In this document: positions 32,524 through 40,978 of the stretch, piece after piece
Layout of the letters: each line of letters opens with the position of its first letter
Position numbering within the stretch: position 1 is the stretch's first letter
Assembly: GCA_019118685.1 (NCBI GenBank)
Contig: DWYL01000109.1
Location: forward strand, 1-50,511
Source of the DNA: Candidatus Blautia merdipullorum
GTDB taxonomy: Bacteria; Bacillota; Clostridia; Lachnospirales; Lachnospiraceae
DNA: 50,511 nucleotides
Direction of reading: 5' to 3'
Made by a program: the position numbers and the translations under genes
The notes under the pieces: generated by a model
Told to the model about the DNA's origin: nothing
Databases searched by the model: none
The model's input: the letters and a program-made list of their open reading frames with translations, nothing else

Positions 32524-32925
32524 ATGGCTAACAAAAAAATAGAAATTAAAATTGATGACATTCGGATCGTAGCTGAACTCTTTGTGGACAAGGCCCCGGA
32601 AATCTGCAATATGATTTTGAACAATCCAGGCCAGACGGCTGTGATCCAGCATGCAAAACTTAACGGACAGTTATTTTTCGGCACTCTTCCATATTCCTGC
32701 GGCTTTGAAAATAAATGCAGAGGAGGAGATCTGGTATTAGGCGACCTGGCTTATTACAATCCAAGAAACCAGCTGTGTTTCCTTTATGGAAAAGGAACCG
32801 ATGAACCTCTTCCTATCAGCAAGATCGGACGGATCGTAGAAGGACTGGAAGGCATGAAAGTGGTAGGCATTAAAAACTGGCTGAACCAGGGAAGCATGAT
32901 GACAATTGTAGGAGAAGTGGAGTAG
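32524..32925 (+). CDS. DUF3830-type cyclophilin-like protein
   Basis: Small soluble protein of 133 residues. The opening (KKIEIKIDDIRIVAELFVDKAPEICNMIL) and the HAKLNGQLFFGTLPY strand resemble the DUF3830 family, which has a cyclophilin-like beta-barrel fold. The GGDLVLGDLAYYNPRNQLCFLYGKG segment agrees: such proteins have a G(D)-containing turn and a barrel tyrosine cluster. No catalytic function is established. AAAGGAAA precedes the ATG. It is first in a two-gene operon with the unknown protein at 32937 and lies behind a LysR-type box shared with the kinase/ABC operon. A ligand-binding or enzymatic role in that pathway is inferred. Confidence 0.65.
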   Translation: MANKKIEIKIDDIRIVAELFVDKAPEICNMILNNPGQTAVIQHAKLNGQLFFGTLPYSCGFENKCRGGDLVLGDLAYYNPRNQLCFLYGKGTDEPLPISKIGRIVEGLEGMKVVGIKNWLNQGSMMTIVGEVE

Positions 32926-32936
32926 GAGGTTTCATT

Positions 32937-33428
32937 ATGAATTGGAGAGATGCGATTAAAAAATTTGAAGAAAGACGTCTGGCAATATGGGATAAGATGC
33001 CTCAGGATGTGTACAATCTCAGTCAGGGAATCGTACCGGGAGACACCAATGTATATGGGCAGTATGTTACCACAATGCTTTACGCAGACTCTGAAATGCG
33101 TACCTTAGGAGATGAGATCCTGTTCTATCTGATTGAGACTGCGAAGGAAGAAGACACAGATCTGCATACTCTTGTAAGATATGCAAAAAATCTTCTGGAT
33201 TATAAAGAAAAATTCCTGGTTTTCACCGGAGTTCCCATGGCTTCTGAAATGCTGAGAATGTATATGGATGCACTGGATACGCTGGAAAGTAAGGAGGAAT
33301 TTGCAGAACTGACCAATACGGCTTTAAAATACTTTAACAGACACCATATGTGGGTGGATCTGATCATTCCATGGGGAGTGTTTAACGGATTTGCCAAGCA
33401 GGATTTTTCGGAATTGGTAGAAAAATAG
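32937..33428 (+). CDS. Uncharacterised 163-residue protein, partner of DUF3830
   Basis: I do not recognise this family. It is a soluble, mainly helical, acidic protein without signal peptide or membrane segment. Aromatic and charged patches include VYNLSQGIVPGDTNVYGQYV and YFNRHHMWVDLIIPWGVF near the C-terminus, where the paired His and Trp residues could form a ligand or metal pocket. It starts 11 nt after the DUF3830 stop with TAGGAGG as ribosome site, so the two are co-translated and probably act together. A strong terminator follows. Confidence 0.8.
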   Translation: MNWRDAIKKFEERRLAIWDKMPQDVYNLSQGIVPGDTNVYGQYVTTMLYADSEMRTLGDEILFYLIETAKEEDTDLHTLVRYAKNLLDYKEKFLVFTGVPMASEMLRMYMDALDTLESKEEFAELTNTALKYFNRHHMWVDLIIPWGVFNGFAKQDFSELVEK

Positions 33429-33440
33429 AAAATCAGGGCA

Positions 33441-33485
33441 AAGGCGCTATTTAGCAGCAAAACTAAATAGCGCCTTCGTTTTTTT
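33441..33485. terminator. Terminator between the DUF3830 operon and lysR
   Basis: AAGGCGCTATTTAG (33441-33454) pairs perfectly with 33463-33476; CG and then seven T follow. Confidence 0.9.
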
Positions 33486-33509
33486 GCTATGGAAAGCCTT
33501 GCTATGAGG

Positions 33510-34403
33510 CTAAAGATGATGCTTGCTGAGAAAATCTGAGGCGGCCATCTTACGTGTAAGAAATAGAAATTCCTTCACCGCAGGGGAAGCGTATTTGCTG
33601 GAGCGGATGACCACTCCTAAGGTTCTGGTGCAGCCGGTGGTCAGGGGCTTTGTCAGTATTTTTTGATTCGTGAGAAGAATAGCCAGTTTCGGAAAAAGAC
33701 TTACTCCCAGTCCATTGGCAACCATGGCCAGAATAGTCGCGTCCCCTTTAATGCGGTAGCGGATATCAGGAATCAGTTTTTCGGGATCCAGTACCCGCCA
33801 GATATCCTCATCTGCACCCTCCTGGGGAATAATAAAAGGATACTTTACAAGCTCTCTGGGAGAAATATATTCTTCATTAGCCAGAGGATGATCCTGGGGA
33901 ATAATGGCCAGAATGGGATCCTGCATTAGGGGGATAAATTCAAAGCCTTCAGGGGCTGGATCAGACATGAGTCCCAGATCCAGATAGTTTTCGGAAAAGA
34001 GATTCTGCAGCTCGATGGTCGTCCCCTCGATTATCTGAACACGGATATTTGGGTGAAGAGCCGTGAATTTCTGCAGCAGGCCGGGCACCCATTGGGTGGA
34101 GGTGCTGGAAAAAACACCGATCCGGATAGAGCCGGTTTCTATTCCATTAATCTGATTAGCCAGATCTTTCAGCATAGTCTCATTGTTTACGATCTGCCGC
34201 ATGTAGTATAAAAGCTGCTGTCCTTCATCTGTGGGATATACTCCGTCTTTTGCCCGGATGAGGAGGGGGAAACCGAGTTCCTGTTCCAGGGAGGTGATCA
34301 TATGACTGATGCCAGGCTGGGTGTATCCCAGCAGATTGGCTGCTTTGGTAAGACTGTGAAACTCTACAGTTTTTAAATAGGCTAGATATTTAATATTGCT
34401 CAT
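33510..34403 (-). CDS. LysR-family transcriptional regulator
   Basis: A 297-residue LTTR. The winged helix-turn-helix (about 1-60) reads YLAYLKTVEFHSLTKAANLL, then TQPGISHMITSLEQELGFPLL. The ligand-binding domain (about 90-290) has IRIGVFSSTSTQWVPGLL, ENYLDLGLMSD and a hinge region typical of the CysB/CbbR group. GAGGAGGT lies just upstream of the ATG and overlaps one of the two shared LysR boxes. It sits between the DUF3830 operon (convergent) and the DhaKL-ABC operon (divergent). Both operons carry a box at about -64, so this protein most likely activates both. The effector is unknown, presumably the transported substrate or its product. Confidence 0.9.
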   Translation of the reverse strand: MSNIKYLAYLKTVEFHSLTKAANLLGYTQPGISHMITSLEQELGFPLLIRAKDGVYPTDEGQQLLYYMRQIVNNETMLKDLANQINGIETGSIRIGVFSSTSTQWVPGLLQKFTALHPNIRVQIIEGTTIELQNLFSENYLDLGLMSDPAPEGFEFIPLMQDPILAIIPQDHPLANEEYISPRELVKYPFIIPQEGADEDIWRVLDPEKLIPDIRYRIKGDATILAMVANGLGVSLFPKLAILLTNQKILTKPLTTGCTRTLGVVIRSSKYASPAVKEFLFLTRKMAASDFLSKHHL

Positions 34404-34413
34404 AAGACCTCCT

Positions 34414-34432
34414 CATTCAAAAATAGAATGAA
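34414..34432. promoter_or_regulatory. LysR-type operator between lysR and the DhaKL operon
   Basis: CATTCAAAAATAGAATGAA differs from the box at 32332-32350 in one central base. Its centre lies 29 bp before the -35 of the divergent dhaKL promoter, the same distance as at the DUF3830 promoter. On the other strand it covers the lysR ribosome site, allowing autoregulation. Confidence 0.78.
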
Positions 34433-34451
34433 TCCTATAAAAAAGATTCAA

Positions 34452-34480
34452 TTGCATTATGTTTGTAGATAATATACAAT
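34452..34480 (+). promoter_or_regulatory. Promoter of the DhaKL-ABC operon
   Basis: TTGCAT (34452-34457), 17 bp, TACAAT (34475-34480). It overlaps the predicted divergent lysR promoter, so the two compete for polymerase. Confidence 0.65.
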
Positions 34481-34499
34481 GAGAAAAATAAAAATTCAA
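34471..34499 (-). promoter_or_regulatory. Promoter of lysR
   Basis: On the minus strand TTGAAT (34494-34499), 17 bp, TATATT (34471-34476). An additional TTCAA-N9-TTGAA repeat (34495-34513) overlaps its -35 and might be another regulator contact. Confidence 0.5.
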
Positions 34500-34642
34500 G
34501 TCTATTTATTGAAAATTATTATATTTTCAAATAAAAAATAAATAGAAGCAGGAAAAAACTAACAATTAGCAAAGAACTCAGGAAGGAGGAAAGAGACAGA
34601 TAACCCGGTAAATGGTCATATATAGAAAGGAGTGTGGAGCCA

Positions 34643-36415
34643 ATGAAGAAAATCATCAACAATTATGAAAACATTGTACCGGAAATGTGCCAGGGAATGA
34701 TTTTAACCTATCCTGAACTTGTATGGGATAAAGAATATAATATTATTTCCAGGAGAAGGCTTAGAAAAGACAAGGTGACTTTGATAAGCGGCGGGGGAAG
34801 CGGGCATGAACCGGCCCACGGAGGATTTGTAGGGCAGGGAATGCTGGATGCGGCAGTATGCGGAGACATTTTTGCTTCACCATCTCAGATACAGGTATAT
34901 CAGGCTATAAAAAAGACCGCCGGAGATAAAGGCGTGCTGCTGATCATTAAAAATTACAGCGGCGACATGATGAATTTTAAAAACGGGGCTTATCTGGCTG
35001 AAGAAGACGGATTACAGGTTGAATATGTAAAGGTAGAAGATGATATCGCGGTGCAGGACAGCCTGTACACTGTAGGCAGGAGAGGCGTAGCAGGAACTGT
35101 TTTCGTGCATAAAATCGCAGGCGCTGCGGCAGAGAGAGGATATACGCTGGAACAGGTCAGACAAGTAGCGCAAAAAACCGCAGATTCTGTAAAGTCTCTG
35201 GGATTTGCATTTTCCTCCTGTGTGGTGCCGGCTAAAGGAACGCCCACTTTCATACTGGAAGAAGATGAAATGGAATATGGAGTGGGGATCCATGGTGAGC
35301 CGGGGATACGAAGAGAAAAGATCCTAAGCGCGGATCAGCTGGGTGAGAGGATGGTAAAAGAACTGACCAGAGAACTGGGGATAAAGAAAAGCGAAAAAAA
35401 CAGAACAGCTCTTTTGGTCAATGGTTTAGGCGGAACCCCATTACAGGAACTGTATATTTTGAACCGGGCAGTAAGACAGGCGTTAGAGGAACAGGGAATA
35501 GAGGTCCTCTATAATTTGACCGGGAACTATATGACCAGCATTGATATGTGCGGCGCTTCTGTAAGTATTTTAAAGCTTGATCAGGAAATTGAGGAACTTT
35601 TTCAGGATTTCTGCAGCACTCCGGCTCTGAAGCTTACAGATCCTGAAAGATCGATTCCTTTTGGCTGCCTGAAGGAGAATAAAAAAACAGACAATCCAGA
35701 GCTGACAGACACTGCTCTGTATGCCAGTCCGATAATTGAGAAGGATAGGATCAAACTGGAAAATATTACCTATATCCTTCAGTGTATGACAGAGTGTATT
35801 ATTAGAAATGAGAAAAATTTCTGCGACATGGATTCCTTTGCAGGAGACGGAGACTTTGGCATGAGTGTGGCGAAAGGATTCAGAAAGCTGAAAGAAAAAT
35901 GGCCGGTTATCCTGAAGGAGCATTCCTCCGGCATAGGCGAGCTGCTGGAAACCTGCGGCTTCATCATCATGGAGTACTGCGGAGGAGCCTCCGGACCTAT
36001 ATGGGGTTCTGCTTTCCGTATGGCAGGGAAGGCGGCAGGAGACAGAAAGAGCCTTACCAGACAGGAATTTGCAAAACTCCTTGAGGAGGCTGTAAAAGGA
36101 ATCCAAAAAACAGGAGAGAGGAGCTTTGGCCGGGGAGCAGTTACAGGAGATAAGACTTTGATCGATGCATTGATCCCATGCAGAGATGTCTGGGAAAAAA
36201 CAGGAGCTACACAGGTTTCTGTTGTGGACACTTTTCGCATGGGCGCCCAGGCCGCTGTGGAAGGAGCTGAGGCTACGAAGCAGATAGTAGCCAGAATGGG
36301 AAGAGCAGGAACTGTAGGAAAAAGAAGTCTTGGCCATCCAGATGCCGGGGCCTATGCCCTGGGAGTGATCTTCACAGACATTGCGGAAAAACTGGAGGCG
36401 GCAAACAGGAGATAA
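34643..36415 (+). CDS. DhaK-DhaL fusion kinase (dihydroxyacetone/erythrulose-type)
   Basis: Single-chain kinase of 590 residues. The DhaK part (about 1-330) has SGGGSGHEPAHGGFVG and His217 in GIHGEPG, which forms the covalent hemiaminal with the substrate carbonyl. The DhaL part (about 375-590) has the Mg-ATP ligands Asp397, Asp402 and Asp404 in CDMDSFAGDGDFG, and the conserved SFGRGAVTGDKT and GRAGTVGKRSLGHPDAGA. The fusion uses ATP directly, unlike the PTS-dependent split form. ATG 34643 is preferred with GGAG 10 nt upstream; GTG 34634 overlaps that site. First gene of an operon with a Pot-type importer. Homologues act on dihydroxyacetone, glyceraldehyde or erythrulose; which applies here is unknown. 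Confidence 0.9.
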   Translation: MKKIINNYENIVPEMCQGMILTYPELVWDKEYNIISRRRLRKDKVTLISGGGSGHEPAHGGFVGQGMLDAAVCGDIFASPSQIQVYQAIKKTAGDKGVLLIIKNYSGDMMNFKNGAYLAEEDGLQVEYVKVEDDIAVQDSLYTVGRRGVAGTVFVHKIAGAAAERGYTLEQVRQVAQKTADSVKSLGFAFSSCVVPAKGTPTFILEEDEMEYGVGIHGEPGIRREKILSADQLGERMVKELTRELGIKKSEKNRTALLVNGLGGTPLQELYILNRAVRQALEEQGIEVLYNLTGNYMTSIDMCGASVSILKLDQEIEELFQDFCSTPALKLTDPERSIPFGCLKENKKTDNPELTDTALYASPIIEKDRIKLENITYILQCMTECIIRNEKNFCDMDSFAGDGDFGMSVAKGFRKLKEKWPVILKEHSSGIGELLETCGFIIMEYCGGASGPIWGSAFRMAGKAAGDRKSLTRQEFAKLLEEAVKGIQKTGERSFGRGAVTGDKTLIDALIPCRDVWEKTGATQVSVVDTFRMGAQAAVEGAEATKQIVARMGRAGTVGKRSLGHPDAGAYALGVIFTDIAEKLEAANRR

Positions 36416-36428
36416 CGGAGGAAAATAG

Positions 36429-37505
36429 ATGGAATATCAGCTGGAACTAATTGATGTGGCAAAACAATATAAAGATTTCCTGGCAGTGGACCGTGTGAAT
36501 ATGCAGATAAAAAAAGGGGAGATCGTATCTTTTCTTGGAGCCAGCGGATGCGGAAAGACCACGACTCTCAGGATGATAGCAGGACTGATCGAACCGACCA
36601 GAGGGACAATAAAGATCGAGGGCAAAGCAATGAATGGAATCCCTCCCTATAAAAGAGATATTTCTATGGTATTTCAGAATTATGCCCTGTTTCCCCATCT
36701 GTCAGTTTATGAAAACATTGTTTACGGGCTGAAAACAAGAAAAATCAGAGACAAGAAAGTACTGATGAAAAAGGCAAGAGAAATGATGGATCTTGTACAG
36801 CTTCACGGGGTGGAAAACCGCCTTCCAAAAGAGTTGTCCGGAGGGCAGCAGCAGAGAGTTTCTCTGGCAAGAGCAATGATTGTGAATCCTAAAGTGATGC
36901 TTTTCGATGAGCCTTTAAGTAATCTGGATGCGAAACTTCGGGAAAAGACAAGAGTAGAAATCCGGAATCTTCTCAAGAGAATGAATATAACTGCTATCTA
37001 TGTTACACATGATCAGGAAGAGGCATTAACCATTTCAGACAGGATCGCGGTTATGAATAAAGGCGTGATTGAGCAGATTACAGAACCTATGGAACTGTAT
37101 AAGACCCCTGCTACAAAGTTTATCGCAGATTTCGTGGGACACGCAAACTTGTTTGAAGGAAATATGGGAGTTGAAACAGGAGAATTCTGCCAATTTTTAT
37201 GCGACAGCGGGAAAGTGCTATATGTAAAGAAGGATGCCGCGGCGAAAGAAGAGAACCGCGCTTTGATTATACGGCCTGAAAATCTGGTTGTCTCTAAGAA
37301 GCCTATCGAATATAAAAATAATGTTTTCAAAGGAAGGATAGAGGCCAAGATCTTCTTGGGAAGTACCATGCGCCTTTTGATAAACCTTGGTGAAAAGAAA
37401 GAAATCGAGGCGGATATCCATGCAAAAGATATCTTTCCCTGTGAAGCGGGAGAAGATTTATTTGTACATCTGCCAGAGGAGAAACTTGTTTTTGTGAAAG
37501 CTTAA
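36429..37505 (+). CDS. ABC transporter ATP-binding protein (PotA/FbpC type)
   Basis: A 358-residue ATPase. Walker A is GASGCGKTT, the Q-loop VFQNYALFPHLS, the signature LSGGQQQRVSLARA, Walker B VMLFDEPLSNLD and the H-loop VTHDQ. Residues ~240-358 form the C-terminal TOBE domain that regulates members of the Pot/Mal/Fbp group. It starts 13 nt after the kinase gene and leads the transporter genes in the typical A-D-B-C order. It powers uptake of a small solute. Its type is that of spermidine/putrescine importers, but the operon context argues for another substrate. Confidence 0.93.
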   Translation: MEYQLELIDVAKQYKDFLAVDRVNMQIKKGEIVSFLGASGCGKTTTLRMIAGLIEPTRGTIKIEGKAMNGIPPYKRDISMVFQNYALFPHLSVYENIVYGLKTRKIRDKKVLMKKAREMMDLVQLHGVENRLPKELSGGQQQRVSLARAMIVNPKVMLFDEPLSNLDAKLREKTRVEIRNLLKRMNITAIYVTHDQEEALTISDRIAVMNKGVIEQITEPMELYKTPATKFIADFVGHANLFEGNMGVETGEFCQFLCDSGKVLYVKKDAAAKEENRALIIRPENLVVSKKPIEYKNNVFKGRIEAKIFLGSTMRLLINLGEKKEIEADIHAKDIFPCEAGEDLFVHLPEEKLVFVKA

Positions 37506-37535
37506 AGTGAAAAGATGAAGAAAAGGAGAACGTCT

Positions 37536-38621
37536 ATGAAGAAAAAAATTGCGATGCTTTTAGTAATGGCTATGACTCTGCCTATGACTGCCTGCGGATC
37601 ACAGGAGAGCGGCGGAACAGAGAACCAGAGCGGAGGAGACGGCACAGAGACAAGCTATGAGGGCGAAACTCTGGTAGTCCAGGTTTGGGGCGGAACCTAC
37701 GAAGAAACCATGAGAAATGATGTGATTCCCAAATTCGAAGAAGAAACAGGGGCTACTGTGGAAGTGGTCAGCGGAGCAGCTCCCCTTTCTCAGCTGGCTA
37801 CAGAAGGAGATAACGCTTCTATTGACGTGCTCAGCCTCGACTGTAATGAAGTAGTCCAGGGCACAAAGATGGACGTGCTGGAAACCTTAGACTTTGATAA
37901 CCTGGAAAATTCAGGGGATCTGTATGATGAAGCGTTTATGTATGATAATGCGGTTGTTACAAACTGGGGTGTTTACGGAATCGTATACAGAAAAGATCTG
38001 GTAGAAACAGAGCCTGCAAGCTGGGAAGATCTGTGGGATTCTTCATATGAGGGAGGAAAAATAGGAGTGATCGACTACTCAATGGGCGGCGGCCCGGAAT
38101 TTGCAGATGCGATTGCCCGCACACAGGGAAGTGAGATCGCAGATAAAGATAACTGGGACAATCTGTTTACAAAACTGGCCTCTCTGAAACCGAATATCGG
38201 TATTTATGGAAGCCAGCATGCAGATATTGAAAGTATGCTGACTTCCGGTGAAATCGTAATGTCTGTAGAGACAAACGGAAGAGCCATCAATCTTCTTCAG
38301 GAAGGCTATGACATTGGCTTCTGTATGCCGGAAGAGGGAGCTCCGGCCATGACCTCCCTGGCCGGCATCGCGAAAGGCTCCACCCAAAAAGAACTGGCCT
38401 ATTTGTTTGTGAACGAACTTTTAAGCACAGACGTACAGCAAGCATATGCAGAAAAGAATTACTATGCTCCTTCAAATTCCAAGACAGTTGTGGACGAAGA
38501 GCTGGCATCTATGATGCCTTACGGCCAGGAGCAGGTTTCCAATCTGACCTATATGGACTATGCGGCCTATGAAGAAGTACAGTCTGAGTTTATTGAAAGA
38601 TGGAACAGAGAATTCAAGTGA
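37536..38621 (+). CDS. ABC transporter substrate-binding lipoprotein (PotD type)
   Basis: A 361-residue extracellular solute receptor. The lipoprotein leader reads MLLVMAMTLPMTACGS with lipobox Cys about residue 20, followed by a Ser/Gly/Glu-rich tether (ESGGTENQSGG). The mature part starts ETLVVQVWGGTYEETMRNDV, and FEEETGATVEVVSG and WEDLWDSSYEGGKIGVID are typical of the SBP_bac_2/PotD family. ATG 37536 has AGGAG 10 nt upstream; an upstream in-frame ATG at 37515 lacks one. The four acidic and aromatic residues that bind polyamines in PotD could not be placed with confidence, so the ligand stays open. Confidence 0.92.
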   Translation: MKKKIAMLLVMAMTLPMTACGSQESGGTENQSGGDGTETSYEGETLVVQVWGGTYEETMRNDVIPKFEEETGATVEVVSGAAPLSQLATEGDNASIDVLSLDCNEVVQGTKMDVLETLDFDNLENSGDLYDEAFMYDNAVVTNWGVYGIVYRKDLVETEPASWEDLWDSSYEGGKIGVIDYSMGGGPEFADAIARTQGSEIADKDNWDNLFTKLASLKPNIGIYGSQHADIESMLTSGEIVMSVETNGRAINLLQEGYDIGFCMPEEGAPAMTSLAGIAKGSTQKELAYLFVNELLSTDVQQAYAEKNYYAPSNSKTVVDEELASMMPYGQEQVSNLTYMDYAAYEEVQSEFIERWNREFK

Positions 38622-38656
38622 TGCTATTGGAGGGATGACAGACAGGAGGCTTTTAT

Positions 38657-39556
38657 TTGGGAAAAAAACGAGAAAACTGGTCCTACGTAAATAAATGGTA
38701 TATTATCATACCGCTGATATTTTTAACGATTGTATTTTTAGCGCCTTTAATAAAAATGTTTTATATGAGCTTTTTCGAGTTCCAGGGCGTAGGACAGGAT
38801 CTGGGCGCTTTTACCTTGGAGAATTATCTGCGCTTTCTGACAGACGCCTATTACTGGCGCGTATTGGGACTGTCTGTTCTGCTGAGCTTTTTATCCTGTA
38901 TCTTCTGCGTTTTGATGGGATACCCTGTTGCGTATAAGATTGCCAGAATGCAGGGCAGGATGAAAAGTGTGTTGACCGTGATCGTGGTCCTTCCTTTATG
39001 GGTATCCATTACTGTAAGAATGTTTGGATGGATGTCTGTGCTGTCTGAGAACGGCCTTTTGGATATGCTCGTTCATGTGTTTAATCCCAACGGAGATCCT
39101 GTAAGTGTAATGGGAACTTATATCAGTGTGCTGATCGGCCTGATACACTGCGGACTTCCTTATATGATCATGATTCTTATAGGCCCTATAGGAAATGTGA
39201 GCCAGAATGTAGAAGAGGCATCTTATGTGTTTGGCGCCGGCTTCTGGAGAACCTTTTTTAAAGTAACCCTTCCCCTTACTTTTGAAGGGATCGTATCCGG
39301 ATTTATCTTATGCTTTGCCTTGAACACAGCAGCCTTTGTAGTTCCTGTTATGCTGGGAAGCGGAAAAATCGTAGTTATGACAACATTGATCTACCAGCAG
39401 GCTACCTATGTTTATGACTGGGGATTCGCGGCGGCGATTTCTGTTATTTTCCTGATCGCAGCCATGGTGCTGACAAATCTGGATAAGTTTTACAGAAGAT
39501 GGGAAAAAAGAAGAAAGAAGAGACAGATAAGAGAAATGCAAAGAATAGGGGAATAG
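38657..39556 (+). CDS. ABC transporter permease (PotB type)
   Basis: Membrane protein of 299 residues with six predicted helices. The cytoplasmic EAA loop that contacts the ATPase reads EEASYVFGAGFWRTFFKVTLPL. It appears to start at TTG 38657, 7 nt after AGGAGG; no ATG lies near. The basic C-terminal tail (RRWEKRRKKRQIREMQR) is long. It forms a heterodimeric channel with the following gene, 10 nt downstream. Confidence 0.92.
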   Translation: MGKKRENWSYVNKWYIIIPLIFLTIVFLAPLIKMFYMSFFEFQGVGQDLGAFTLENYLRFLTDAYYWRVLGLSVLLSFLSCIFCVLMGYPVAYKIARMQGRMKSVLTVIVVLPLWVSITVRMFGWMSVLSENGLLDMLVHVFNPNGDPVSVMGTYISVLIGLIHCGLPYMIMILIGPIGNVSQNVEEASYVFGAGFWRTFFKVTLPLTFEGIVSGFILCFALNTAAFVVPVMLGSGKIVVMTTLIYQQATYVYDWGFAAAISVIFLIAAMVLTNLDKFYRRWEKRRKKRQIREMQRIGE

Positions 39557-39566
39557 GAGGCAGCTT

Positions 39567-40352
39567 ATGAACATGACGAAGTTATTGGGAAGAATATTCA
39601 GGGTAATGGTATATATTTTTCTTCTATGCCCTTTAGCCACAGTGATCTGTACAGCGTTCAGCGATACGAACCGGGTGGTCTTTCCACCAAGGGGATTTAC
39701 TCTGGAATGGTTTAAACAGGCGGCTCAGAGCACAGAGTTTATCCAATCCTTTTTTATCAGCATCCAGATCGCGGCAGTAAGCGTAGTCATTGCCTGTGTC
39801 TTAGGGACTATGGTAAGCCTGTATTTCTGGAAAACAGAGGGCAGGGCGAAAGGGATTTTTGAAATGATCTTTTTGTCGCCCATTGTGGTTCCTACCATTA
39901 TAAGCGCAGTTGCATTTCTTCAGTACTACTATCTATTTGGAAATGTGCTGACAACTTTCTGGAAGCTGTGCCTTACCTATGCGGCCATTGAAATGCCTTA
40001 TGTGATACGGACGGTAACAGCCTGCCTTGTAGGCCTGGATGCAGGATTTGAGGAGGCGTCCCTGGTTCTTGGCGCAAGTCCGGTGAAAACACTTTTTAAA
40101 GTCACCCTGCCCTGTATAAAAACGGGAATCGTAGGGGGCGCTGTGTTTTCCTTTTTCGTGGCTTTTGATGAAGCGGTAATCATTATGTTTATGAGAGACG
40201 CAAGATATGTGACCTTCCCTATGAGACTTTATACTTATATAACAGAGTCTTTCACACCGCTGATATCGGCCATAGCGACTATATTTATAATTTTCGCAGT
40301 TATTATCATAATGATTGTGGAAAAGACCATAGGATTAAGTAAATTGTATTAA
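39567..40352 (+). CDS. ABC transporter permease (PotC type)
   Basis: Membrane protein of 261 residues with six helices. The EAA loop is EEASLVLGASPVKTLFKVTLPC. The start FRVMVYIFLLCPLATVICTAFSD and segment RGFTLEWFKQ fit PotC. TAGGAGG precedes the ATG. Last gene of the kinase-ABC operon; its stop codon lies inside the closing hairpin. Confidence 0.92.
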   Translation: MNMTKLLGRIFRVMVYIFLLCPLATVICTAFSDTNRVVFPPRGFTLEWFKQAAQSTEFIQSFFISIQIAAVSVVIACVLGTMVSLYFWKTEGRAKGIFEMIFLSPIVVPTIISAVAFLQYYYLFGNVLTTFWKLCLTYAAIEMPYVIRTVTACLVGLDAGFEEASLVLGASPVKTLFKVTLPCIKTGIVGGAVFSFFVAFDEAVIIMFMRDARYVTFPMRLYTYITESFTPLISAIATIFIIFAVIIIMIVEKTIGLSKLY

Positions 40353-40393
40353 GAGAGAGAACCCTGCGTCACACACCGCAGGGTTCTCTCTCT
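40352..40393 (+). terminator. Hairpin closing the DhaKL-ABC operon
   Basis: AGAGAGAGAACCCTGCG (40352-40368) pairs perfectly over 17 bp with 40377-40393 around an 8-nt loop. No T tract follows, so it may stabilise the mRNA end as much as terminate. Confidence 0.65.
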
Positions 40394-40424
40394 GTGGAAG
40401 TATGTTAAATAGTGTAAAAAAATA

Positions 40425-40453
40425 TTGTTATTTTCAGAAAATTAAGATATAAT
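40425..40453 (+). promoter_or_regulatory. Promoter of the nfeD-SPFH operon
   Basis: TTGTTA (40425-40430), 17 bp, TATAAT (40448-40453). Confidence 0.7.
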
Positions 40454-40533
40454 AAAGGAAGCTATCAGTTCCGGATCCTTGAAAAGAAGGCAAGTTCTGA
40501 GAACAGAAAAAGAAAGAGGGAGAAGGTGGAAGA

Positions 40534-40977
40534 ATGGCAGCGGCGGGAATGATCCCTATTATTTGGCTTGTGATCCTGGCGGTCCTTGTGGTGATAGAAA
40601 TCATTACTCTGGGACTTACCACTATCTGGTTTGCAGGAGGAGCTCTGGCGGCTCTTGTGGTCTCTCTTGCGGGCGGACCGCTGTGGCTCCAGATTCTTTT
40701 GTTCCTTGCGGTTTCCATAGTGCTCCTGGTTTTTACCAGGCCTCTGGCCGTAAGATATATGAACAAGAATCAGCAGAAGACCAATGTGGACAGTATACCG
40801 GGAAAAACAGGGGTGGTAGTGCAGACCATAGATAATCTTCAGGCTGCCGGCCAGGTAATGGTAGACGGCGCGGTCTGGACTGCAAAATCAAAAACCGGAG
40901 ATACTATTGAAGAAGGAAAAGTAGTAAAAGTATTGGCGGTGGAAGGCGTCAAACTGATTGTGGAGGTGGAAAAGTAA
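40534..40977 (+). CDS. NfeD-family membrane protein
   Basis: A 147-residue protein of the short NfeD (NfeD1b) type. Three or four hydrophobic segments occupy about 5-75 (WLVILAVLVVIEIITLGLTT, then LAGGPLWLQILLFLAVS). A C-terminal OB-fold (about 85-147) reads GKTGVVVQTIDNLQAAGQV ... VVKVLAVEGVKLIVE. NfeD proteins pair with stomatin/flotillin proteins and are thought to organise membrane microdomains. The next gene, which starts right at its stop codon, is exactly such a partner. Confidence 0.88.
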   Translation: MAAAGMIPIIWLVILAVLVVIEIITLGLTTIWFAGGALAALVVSLAGGPLWLQILLFLAVSIVLLVFTRPLAVRYMNKNQQKTNVDSIPGKTGVVVQTIDNLQAAGQVMVDGAVWTAKSKTGDTIEEGKVVKVLAVEGVKLIVEVEK

Positions 40978-40978
40978 T

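Noticed and set aside
36429-40352. Assignment of the importer as a spermidine/putrescine transporter
   Set aside because: Family resemblance is to Pot proteins, but the co-operonic kinase points elsewhere and polyamine-binding residues could not be confirmed.
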